Assembly: GCA_905198825.1 (NCBI GenBank)
Contig: CAJKEF010000083.1
Coordinates: 1-5,815 of the forward strand
Length of the DNA: 5,815 bases
Reading direction: 5' to 3'
Source of the DNA: an uncultured Collinsella sp.
GTDB taxonomy: Bacteria > Actinomycetota > Coriobacteriia > Coriobacteriales > Coriobacteriaceae
This document shows positions 1 through 5,345 of the stretch, one piece after another. Under the pieces are notes generated by a model. It made no database searches. It saw only the letters and a list, made by a program, of their open reading frames with translations, and was not told the origin of the DNA. Position numbers and translations under genes: made by a program. Within the stretch, counting starts at the first letter, position 1, and every line of letters begins with the position of its first letter.

Positions 1-601
1 ACTCCCCCGCCACATGGTCGTAACCGATAACGGCGTTCGCGCTGTCGACCACAGCGCTCGTAATGACCACCGACTTGGCGCCCAGGGCACGCACGTCATC
101 CACAAGAGCGCGGCCCTCATCGGGCGTGATTTGCTCGGCAATGGGCGCATCGGTGAGCAGGCACGCCTCGGTGTAGTTTGGCACCGCATAGTCGGCGCAC
201 TCGAGCAGGCTGCGCATGAGACCAATCGTGGACTCGGGCACGCCGGCGTAGAGCTTGCCGTTGTCGCCCATGATGGGGTCGACGAACACCTTGGTGCCCT
301 TTTGCGCACGGCGGTGGCAAAAGTCCGAGATGATGCGCGTCTCTTCCTCGGTCACGATAAAGCCGGTCGAGATGGCGTCGAACTCAAACCCGAGCTCCTC
401 CCAGATAGCGAGGCTCTGGCGCACGTACTCGGTGGTGTCATGGATGTAGAACTTGGGATAGTTGAGCGTATCGGACACCAGCGCCGTCGGCAGGTTGTGG
501 ATGCGATAGCCCATGTGCGACAGCACCGGCAGCATGGCGGAGAGCGCGACCTTGCCGTAGCCGCACATATCGTTGATCAGCAGCAGCTGAGTGTTCTTCA
601 T
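1..601 (-). CDS. pdxY: Pyridoxal/pyridoxamine kinase, PdxY/PdxK type, N-terminal part (3' end outside window)
   Basis: This cytosolic enzyme would phosphorylate pyridoxal, pyridoxine or pyridoxamine with ATP in the vitamin B6 salvage pathway. The frame is open from the ATG at 601 down to base 1, giving 200 residues of an expected 270-300. Family-like segments are NDMCGYGK (10-17) near the start, LPTALVSDT (38-46), DPIMGDNGKLY (108-118) and the nucleotide-site segment PNYTEACLL (141-149). The 'DP(V/I)MGDNGKLY' and 'PN(Y/L)TEA' pair is typical of the Phos_pyr_kin (PF08543) branch annotated as pyridoxamine kinase. The C-terminal catalytic GTGD-type motif lies beyond the window, so activity cannot be confirmed. 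The start is supported by AGGGAGA about 6 bases upstream on the minus strand. The gene is divergent from the MarR-ABC operon, with 435 bases between starts. A weak -10-like TACACT lies at complement 652-657 without a convincing -35. A related ribokinase-fold kinase such as ThiD is less likely. Confidence 0.85.
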   Translation of the reverse strand, partial: MKNTQLLLINDMCGYGKVALSAMLPVLSHMGYRIHNLPTALVSDTLNYPKFYIHDTTEYVRQSLAIWEELGFEFDAISTGFIVTEEETRIISDFCHRRAQKGTKVFVDPIMGDNGKLYAGVPESTIGLMRSLLECADYAVPNYTEACLLTDAPIAEQITPDEGRALVDDVRALGAKSVVITSAVVDSANAVIGYDHVAGE

Positions 602-798
602 GAGGGTCTCCCTTGGTTCGGGCACGGCGCAGCAGCGCCACAGTGCGACTAAGTGTAGCGCAGGGAGCGTTGCGAGCGGAGGCGAGCGGCGCGACGGGCA
701 AATTGTTGCGGGAAGGTTACGGAAAATGATCCCTTTTCCTCCGTCCCCCACGGACCATTGGCACAAGAGCAATGCTGCAGATAGAGGATGGACAGCGA

Positions 799-896
799 AA
801 ACGCTCCTAGGCGAGCAAGGTGGCGTGAAAGAGGAGGGCATAGGCCTTGTGGCCATGCCCGACGATTGAACGCCAGATTGCCGCTTAGGAGCGTTT
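799..896. repeat. Long imperfect hairpin (about 98 nt), unknown function
   Basis: The outer arms AAACGCTCCTAGGCG (799-813) and CGCTTAGGAGCGTTT (882-896) are inverted with 14 of 15 positions complementary; the odd pair would be G-U in RNA. Pairing continues inward after a bulged A814: GCAA (815-818) with TTGC (878-881), then TGGCG (821-825) with CGCCA (871-875), across a 2x2 internal loop. After a 10x10 internal loop there is an apical hairpin, GGGCAT (836-841), bulged A842, GGCC (843-846), loop TTGT, GGCC (851-854), ATGCCC (855-860). The pentamer CAGCG flanks the structure at 793-797 and 898-902. It could be a structured RNA, a small palindromic mobile element or a protein-binding region. No T-tract marks it as a terminator. 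Confidence 0.6.
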
Positions 897-909
897 GCAG
901 CGTCGAGCC

Positions 910-937
910 GTTACGCGGTTTGGCAAAACCGCGTAAC
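910..937. repeat. Perfect 12-bp-stem palindrome upstream of the MarR promoter
   Basis: GTTACGCGGTTT (910-921) and AAACCGCGTAAC (926-937) are perfectly complementary around a GGCA loop. The right arm ends 15 bases before the -35 box, roughly -51 to -78 from the inferred start of transcription. That is a position where an activator or second regulator could bind. On neither strand is it followed by a run of T, so an ordinary intrinsic terminator is unlikely. It may also be an extragenic repeat of the genome. Confidence 0.65.
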
Positions 938-952
938 CACTAGTTTGGTACC

Positions 953-981
953 TTGACATTGATTTCTTATGCTCCTAGATT
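953..981 (+). promoter_or_regulatory. Sigma-70 type promoter of the MarR-ABC operon
   Basis: A perfect -35 box TTGACA (953-958) is separated by 17 bases from the -10-like TAGATT (976-981, four of six matches to TATAAT). This predicts transcription starting near 987-990 and a leader of about 50 bases before the ATG at 1037. The last bases of the -10 box are the first bases of the TTAGTTAGG inverted-repeat arm, so a protein bound there would block RNA polymerase. Confidence 0.75.
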
Positions 982-1015
982 AGTTAGGCACAAAACAATC
1001 CCTCTACCTAACTAA
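980..1015. promoter_or_regulatory. Probable MarR operator: 9-bp inverted repeat over the -10 and leader
   Basis: TTAGTTAGG (980-988) is repeated perfectly inverted as CCTAACTAA (1007-1015), with 18 bases between the arms. Each arm also lies in its own quasi-palindrome: CCTA-N7-TAGG at 974-988 and CCTAACTAAGG at 1007-1017. The 27-base spacing of equivalent arm positions may therefore mean two regulator dimers rather than one. The site overlaps the -10 box and the inferred start of transcription, as expected for autorepression by the downstream MarR protein. As RNA it could only form a hairpin if transcription began at or before 980, so a DNA operator is favoured. Confidence 0.6.
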
Positions 1016-1017
1016 GG

Positions 1018-1024
1018 AAAGGAG
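1018..1024 (+). promoter_or_regulatory. Ribosome binding site of the MarR gene
   Basis: AAAGGAG is strong but sits 12 bases before the ATG at 1037, longer than the usual 5-9. It follows the right operator arm by only two bases, so regulator bound to DNA would cover both. No alternative in-frame start is closer to it. Confidence 0.6.
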
Positions 1025-1036
1025 CGAAGCTTAGAT

Positions 1037-1540
1037 ATGTGTGTTGAAGCACTCGTCCTTCCGCATGAGCCCGGCGGTGACCCGTCGCAACCGGTAGGCA
1101 TACCCGAAGCGGTCAGCGCTGAAGACAAACTCGCCAAGCGCATCCTGAGCGGCCTGGGCTTTTGCGGCCATTACATGCATTTTCATGGCGGAGGCGTGTC
1201 CGGCAAGGCGCCCATCATCTGCCTGCTGGCCAAGCAGCCCGGCGGCGAGATGTCGCAGCAGGAACTCGGCATGCACTTTGACCTCAAACCGGGGTCGCTT
1301 TCCGAGATCCTGTCCAAGCTCGAGGTCAACGGCCTCATCGAGCGCAGCCGTAACCCCAAGGATCGACGGCAACTCACCATTCGCCTGACCGAAACCGGCC
1401 GGGAAAACGCCCGCATCGACCAGGCGGCCCGCATCCGCTTTAGAGAACGGGCCTTTAGCGCGCTCACCCATGACGAGCGCGAGGACCTCGCCGAAATGCT
1501 CGATAAAATCCGCGTAACCTGGGAGGAACTGGATGATTAA
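1037..1540 (+). CDS. MarR-family transcriptional regulator of the ABC exporter operon
   Basis: This 167-residue protein is a winged helix-turn-helix dimer-type regulator, probably an autorepressor relieved by a small ligand. The helix-turn-helix region is roughly 71-104 (MSQQELGMHF, then the recognition helix region PGSLSEILSKLEVNGLIER). The wing at 105-120 carries the MarR hallmark DRRQLTIRLTETG (109-121). The C-terminal 122-167 would be the dimerisation helices. The first 30 residues look poorly conserved and flexible. Residues 43-50 contain Cys43, His45, His48 and His50 (CGHYMHFH) followed by a GGG turn, a possible metal, heme or redox sensing site; this is inference. It is the first gene of the operon and its end overlaps the next gene by 8 bases in ATGATTAA, suggesting translational coupling. 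Exporter-linked MarR proteins usually control the neighbouring pump. The ligand is unknown. Confidence 0.9.
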   Translation: MCVEALVLPHEPGGDPSQPVGIPEAVSAEDKLAKRILSGLGFCGHYMHFHGGGVSGKAPIICLLAKQPGGEMSQQELGMHFDLKPGSLSEILSKLEVNGLIERSRNPKDRRQLTIRLTETGRENARIDQAARIRFRERAFSALTHDEREDLAEMLDKIRVTWEELDD

Positions 1541-3347
1541 AACTCTCATGGGCAGCATCCGCGACTATATGAAAGTCACTGTTGCCACGCCATTGCTCGT
1601 GCTTGGCGAGGTGCTCTGCGAGATGCTGATTCCATTTATCACCGCCAACCTGATCGACGCCATCAAAGACGGCGCTACCGTAGCCGAGATGCTTCCCACC
1701 GCAGGCTTTTTGGTGCTCATCGCGCTGACGTCGCTTGCTTTTGGCGCCGCTGCCGGCGTCACCTGCAGCCATGCGAGCTGCGGGTTCGCCAAGAACCTGC
1801 GTCACGACCTGTTCTACAAGATCCAGACGTTCAGCTTTGCCAACATCGATGAGTTCTCGAGCTCCTCGCTCGTCACGCGCCTGACCACTGACATCAACAA
1901 CGTGCAGCAGGCCTTTATGATGATCATCCGTATCGCCGTGCGCGCGCCGCTGGTATTGATCTTCGCCTTTACCATGGCATTTATCATGGGCGGCAGCGTC
2001 GCCATGGTCTACCTGGTCATCATTCCGCTGCTGGGCTTTGGACTGTTCTTTATCATCTTTAAGGTGCGCCCCATCTTCTCGCGCGTGTTCCACAAGTACG
2101 ACGCCCTTAACGAGTCCGTCGAGGAAAACGTCACCGGCATGCGCGTGGTCAAGAGCTATGTGCGCGAAGACTTTGAGAAGGAGAAGTTCGCGACCGCCGC
2201 GCGCGACGTCCAGATGGACTTCACCCGCGCCGAGAAGCTACTCGCCTTTAACAACCCCATGATGAACATCTGCGTCAACGGCGCGTTTGTCGTCATCATC
2301 TACCTGGGCTCCAAGCTCATCATCACGAGCCAGGGAACGCTGTTCGACGTGGGCCAGCTCTCCTCGATCTTTACCTATGGCTTCCAGATCCTCATGAGCC
2401 TGATGCAGCTGTCGATGATCTTTGTTATGGTGACCATGGCCGACGAATCGGCGCACCGCATTACCGAGGTGCTAGCCGCCGAGCCCACAATCGCCGATCC
2501 CGCCGAACCCGTGCTCGAGGTTGCCGACGGTTCCATCGACTTTGACCACGTGAGCTTTAAGTATTCCGCGCATGCGAAGCGCCAGGCGCTCGACGATATC
2601 GACCTGCACATTAAGAGCGGCGAGACCATCGGCATCATCGGCGGCACCGGCTCGGCCAAGTCCACGCTTGTAAACCTCATCGCCCGCCTGTACGACGCCA
2701 CCGAAGGCACCGTTCGCGTGGGCGGCATGGACGTGCGCGACTACGAGCTGGACGCCCTGCGCCACCAAGTGGCCATGGTGCTACAGAAAAACGTGCTGTT
2801 TAGCGGCACCATTGCCGAGAACCTGCGCTGGGGCGACCCGAACGCCACCGACGAGGAAGTCCGCGAGGCGGCACATCTGGCCTGCGCCGACGAGTTTGTC
2901 GACGGCTTCCCCAAGGGCTATGACACCTGGATCGAGCAGGGCGGCTCCAATGTCTCGGGCGGTCAGAAGCAGCGCCTGTGCATTGCGCGTGCCCTGCTGC
3001 GTCGCCCCAAGATCTTGATCCTGGACGACTCCACCAGCGCCGTCGACACCAAGACCGACGCCAAGATCCGCGCAGGGCTGGCAAGCTATCTGCCCAACAC
3101 GACCAAGCTCATCATCGCCCAGCGCATTAGCTCCGTGCAGGATGCAGACCGCATCATCGTCATGGAGGGCGGCCGCATCGCGCAGATCGGCAACCACGAT
3201 GAGCTGCTCAAGACGAGCGAGATCTACCGCGAGACCTTCACCTCGCAAAACAAGATGTCTGCCGAGGGCGAAGGGGCCGTCGAGGCCGACACCGAGGCAT
3301 CCGCAACGCAAGCTCAGACCCAGGAAGGAGGCGAGGCACATGAGTAA
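1533..3347 (+). CDS. ABC exporter half-transporter, subunit with degenerate ATP site
   Basis: This 604-residue inner-membrane protein has an N-terminal exporter transmembrane domain (about six helices: 15-42, 52-78, 137-154, 156-176, 244-266, 279-303) and a C-terminal nucleotide-binding domain (from about 333). Walker A is GGTGSAKST (370-378), with Ala375 where the third Gly is normal. The Q-loop Gln is 418 and the signature VSGGQ (474-478) is intact. Walker B ILILDD (494-499) has Asp499 in place of the catalytic Glu, and Gln530 (IIAQR) replaces the H-loop His. These changes mark the non-hydrolysing half of a heterodimeric exporter, as in the TM287, BmrC or LmrC type. The last 35 residues are acidic and low in complexity. 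GGGAGGA at 1521-1527, 5 bases before the ATG, supports the start. The gene overlaps both neighbours by 8 bases. Multidrug or toxic compound export is likely, but the substrate is unknown. Confidence 0.93.
   Translation: MIKTLMGSIRDYMKVTVATPLLVLGEVLCEMLIPFITANLIDAIKDGATVAEMLPTAGFLVLIALTSLAFGAAAGVTCSHASCGFAKNLRHDLFYKIQTFSFANIDEFSSSSLVTRLTTDINNVQQAFMMIIRIAVRAPLVLIFAFTMAFIMGGSVAMVYLVIIPLLGFGLFFIIFKVRPIFSRVFHKYDALNESVEENVTGMRVVKSYVREDFEKEKFATAARDVQMDFTRAEKLLAFNNPMMNICVNGAFVVIIYLGSKLIITSQGTLFDVGQLSSIFTYGFQILMSLMQLSMIFVMVTMADESAHRITEVLAAEPTIADPAEPVLEVADGSIDFDHVSFKYSAHAKRQALDDIDLHIKSGETIGIIGGTGSAKSTLVNLIARLYDATEGTVRVGGMDVRDYELDALRHQVAMVLQKNVLFSGTIAENLRWGDPNATDEEVREAAHLACADEFVDGFPKGYDTWIEQGGSNVSGGQKQRLCIARALLRRPKILILDDSTSAVDTKTDAKIRAGLASYLPNTTKLIIAQRISSVQDADRIIVMEGGRIAQIGNHDELLKTSEIYRETFTSQNKMSAEGEGAVEADTEASATQAQTQEGGEAHE
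3325..3331 (+). promoter_or_regulatory. Ribosome binding site that fixes the second ABC gene start
   Basis: AAGGAGG lies 8 bases before the ATG at 3340, inside the end of the preceding gene. The frame of the second ABC gene is open back to an ATG at 3142, but that extension lies within the preceding coding region and gives an Arg/Ser-rich sequence unlike an ABC protein. This site argues for 3340. Confidence 0.85.
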
Positions 3348-5259
3348 GGCAACGACCGCCGAGCGCGCGCTCAACCGCAAGGGCGGCACCATGTCGCGCC
3401 TCATCAAGACGCTCTTTGGCTTCTACCCCGTGCTTTTGCCCCTCGTCGTCGTCGGCGTGGTGCTCTGCGCCATCATCAACTCCATCGGCGCGACCTTCCT
3501 TCAGAGCGCCCTGCAGATTATTAGCGAATCGTGGCAGTCGGGCGATTGGGAAGCCGCACAGCCCAAGATCGCACAGCTCGTGACCACCCTCGCCTGCATC
3601 TACGGCGTCGGCATCCTGTCCTCGCTGTTCTGGAACCGCGCCATGGCCATCGTCACGCAGGGCTCGCTCGAGAAGCTGCGCGAGAAAATGTTCAACCGCA
3701 TGCAGGACTTGCCGATTCGCTACTTCGACACGCACCAGCGCGGCGACATCATGAGCCACTACACCAACGACATCGACACGCTGCGCCAGATGATCAGCCA
3801 GTCGCTGCCCAACCTGCTCATGACGACCATCGTCATCGTCACGGTGTTCTTCATCATGCTGTACTACAGCGTATGGATGTGCCTGGTCATTGTGGCCGGC
3901 GTCGCCTTTATGACCTTTATGACCAAGCTGCTCGGCTCCAACTCCGCGCGTTTCTTTATTGCGCAGCAGACCGAGCTCGGCGTGGTCGAGGGCCATATCG
4001 AGGAAGTCATGAACGGCCAGAAGGTCGTCAAGGCATTCTGCCACGAGTCTGCCGCCGAGGCCGATTTTGACGAGCGCAACGAAAAGCTCTTCGAGGTCTC
4101 GCAGAAGGCCAACATGTACGCCAACATCCTCATGCCCATCCTTATGAATCTGGGCAACCTGCTCTACGTGCTGGTCGCACTGGCAGGCGGCATTTTCCTG
4201 GCGCTGGGCGTGCCCAACCTGAGCATCTCGGGCATGGCGCTGTCCATCGCCGTCGTGGTGCCGTTCCTCAACATGACCAAGCAGTTCTGCGGACAGATCG
4301 GTCAGATCTCGCAGCAGATCAACGCCGTGGTCATGGGCCTCGCCGGCGCCGACCGTATCTTTGAGCTCATCGACGAGGAGCCCGAGGCCGACGAAGGCTA
4401 TGTGACGCTCGTCAACGCGCAGGTGAACCCCGATACCTGGCAGCTCGAGGAGGCCGACCACCACACCGGCATGTGGGCATGGAAACATCCGCACCGCGCA
4501 ACCGGCGAGATCGAGTACGTGCCGCTGCGCGGCGACCTGGTCATGGACAACGTCGACTTTGGCTACACGCCCGACCACGAGGTGCTGCACGGCGTGTCTG
4601 TGTTTGCCAAGCCGGGCCAGAAGGTCGCGTTTGTCGGCGCCACCGGTGCCGGCAAGACGACCATCACCAACCTCATCAACCGCTTCTATGACATCGCCGA
4701 CGGCAAGATCCGCTACGACGGCATCAACGTCAACAAGATCCGCAAGGCCGATCTGCGCCGCTCGCTAGGCGTGGTGCTGCAGGACGTGAACCTGTTCACC
4801 GGCACCGTGATGGATAACATCCGCTACGGCAACCTGGACGCCACCGACGAGGAGTGCATCGCGGCGGCCAAGCTCGCGGGCGCCGACGACTTTATCACCC
4901 GCCTGCCCGACGGCTACGACACGATGCTCACCGGCAACGGCGCACAGCTGTCGCAGGGCCAGCGCCAGCTGATTTCGATCGCACGCGCCGCTGTCGCCGA
5001 TCCGCCGGCCATGATTCTGGACGAGGCCACATCGAGCATCGACACCCGCACCGAGGCTATCGTGCAAGCGGGCATGGATAAGCTCATGGAAGGCCGCACG
5101 ACGTTTGTCATCGCGCACCGCCTGTCCACCGTGCGCAACTCCGACGCGATCATCTGTCTGGACCACGGCCGCATCATCGAGCGCGGTAACCACGACGAGC
5201 TGATCGCCAAGCGCGGGTATTACTACCAGCTCTACACCGGAGCGTTTGAGCTGGAGTAG
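3340..5259 (+). CDS. ABC exporter half-transporter, catalytic-site subunit
   Basis: This 639-residue membrane protein is the partner of the preceding subunit. Its helices lie roughly at 30-52, 76-100, 155-175, 176-197, 263-288 and 297-312; EEVMNGQKVVKAF (221-233) is a typical exporter intracellular-loop segment. The nucleotide-binding domain has Walker A GATGAGKTT (433-441), Q-loop Gln481, Walker B AMILDE (557-562) with the catalytic Glu562, and H-loop His593 (IAHR). The signature is LSQGQ (537-541), with Gln539 in place of Gly. It therefore supplies the active Walker motifs to one site and the altered signature to the other, matching the partner's losses. Residues 350-400, between the two domains, form a longer than usual linker containing HHTGMWAWKHPHR. 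An internal ATG at 3391 is a weaker start candidate. It overlaps the upstream gene by 8 bases (3340-3347). No terminator is seen after the stop. Confidence 0.93.
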   Translation: MSKATTAERALNRKGGTMSRLIKTLFGFYPVLLPLVVVGVVLCAIINSIGATFLQSALQIISESWQSGDWEAAQPKIAQLVTTLACIYGVGILSSLFWNRAMAIVTQGSLEKLREKMFNRMQDLPIRYFDTHQRGDIMSHYTNDIDTLRQMISQSLPNLLMTTIVIVTVFFIMLYYSVWMCLVIVAGVAFMTFMTKLLGSNSARFFIAQQTELGVVEGHIEEVMNGQKVVKAFCHESAAEADFDERNEKLFEVSQKANMYANILMPILMNLGNLLYVLVALAGGIFLALGVPNLSISGMALSIAVVVPFLNMTKQFCGQIGQISQQINAVVMGLAGADRIFELIDEEPEADEGYVTLVNAQVNPDTWQLEEADHHTGMWAWKHPHRATGEIEYVPLRGDLVMDNVDFGYTPDHEVLHGVSVFAKPGQKVAFVGATGAGKTTITNLINRFYDIADGKIRYDGINVNKIRKADLRRSLGVVLQDVNLFTGTVMDNIRYGNLDATDEECIAAAKLAGADDFITRLPDGYDTMLTGNGAQLSQGQRQLISIARAAVADPPAMILDEATSSIDTRTEAIVQAGMDKLMEGRTTFVIAHRLSTVRNSDAIICLDHGRIIERGNHDELIAKRGYYYQLYTGAFELE

Positions 5260-5272
5260 ATCTGGCAACCCG

Positions 5273-5286
5273 GAACTACGCCGCAA
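5273..5286 (+). repeat. 14-bp direct repeat, copy 1 (copy 2 at 5343-5356)
   Basis: GAACTACGCCGCAA occurs here, just after the ABC stop codon, and again exactly at 5343-5356, where it encodes the last residues and stop codon of the transposase. The two copies lie 70 bases apart in the same orientation. Copy 1 is outside the inferred end of the insertion sequence. Confidence 0.8.
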
Positions 5287-5299
5287 CGCATAAGCCCCC

Positions 5300-5315
5300 G
5301 CAGTTCATGAACTGC
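5300..5315. repeat. Perfect 16-bp palindrome across the IS boundary
   Basis: GCAGTTCATGAACTGC is its own reverse complement. Its right half TGAACTGC (5308-5315) is the inferred terminus of the insertion sequence. The left half GCAGTTCA is flanking DNA that reads like the opposite terminus of the same kind of element. Confidence 0.75.
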
Positions 5316-5345
5316 ACCCCAAAACTTGGACGGCTTAAATAAGAA

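Larger units (their letters stand above)
602..952. other. Gene-free divergent intergenic region with secondary structure
   Basis: Between the kinase start and the MarR promoter I find no convincing gene. Short frames here lack a good ribosome binding site and show no family resemblance. Bases 602-640 are the kinase leader and contain a small GGCGC/GCGCC hairpin (626-630/635-639). Bases 658-770 hold nothing I recognise. Bases 799-896 and 910-937 form the two strong hairpins listed separately, directly upstream of the MarR promoter. Confidence 0.7.
5260..5345. other. Junction between the ABC operon and the insertion sequence
   Basis: This 86-base stretch has no gene. It holds the end of the insertion sequence from 5308, a perfect palindrome across that boundary, and a 14-base repeat of the transposase 3' end. 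I see no GC-rich hairpin followed by T residues in the plus direction, so the native operon terminator may have been displaced or disrupted by the insertion. Confidence 0.6.

Noticed and set aside
14..652. A 212-residue plus-strand frame over the kinase gene
   Set aside because: The minus strand encodes clear PdxY-type kinase motifs over the same bases. The plus frame has no recognisable domain and no proper ribosome binding site.
591..869. A small plus-strand frame in the intergenic region
   Set aside because: It begins within the kinase start region, lacks a ribosome binding site, and runs through the long hairpin with no sign of coding constraint.
799..896. The long hairpin as a bidirectional transcription terminator
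   Set aside because: The stem is interrupted by large internal loops and followed by only three or four T residues. It lies upstream of both divergent genes, where no gene end needs a terminator.
3142..3339. N-terminal extension of the second ABC gene to an upstream ATG
   Set aside because: The added 66 residues are Arg/Ser-rich out-of-frame reading of the first ABC gene. AAGGAGG 8 bases before 3340 marks the true start.
3238..4590. A 450-residue open frame on the minus strand opposite the ABC genes
   Set aside because: It is rich in His, Val, Asp and Gly, as expected when GC-rich coding DNA is read in the opposite strand. It has no known motif, covers the junction of two well-supported genes, and is best explained as a shadow.
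5300..5324. Palindrome GCAGTTCATGAACTGC as an operon terminator
   Set aside because: It is only moderately GC-rich, is followed by ACCCCAAAA rather than T residues, and coincides with an IS terminus, which explains its right half.
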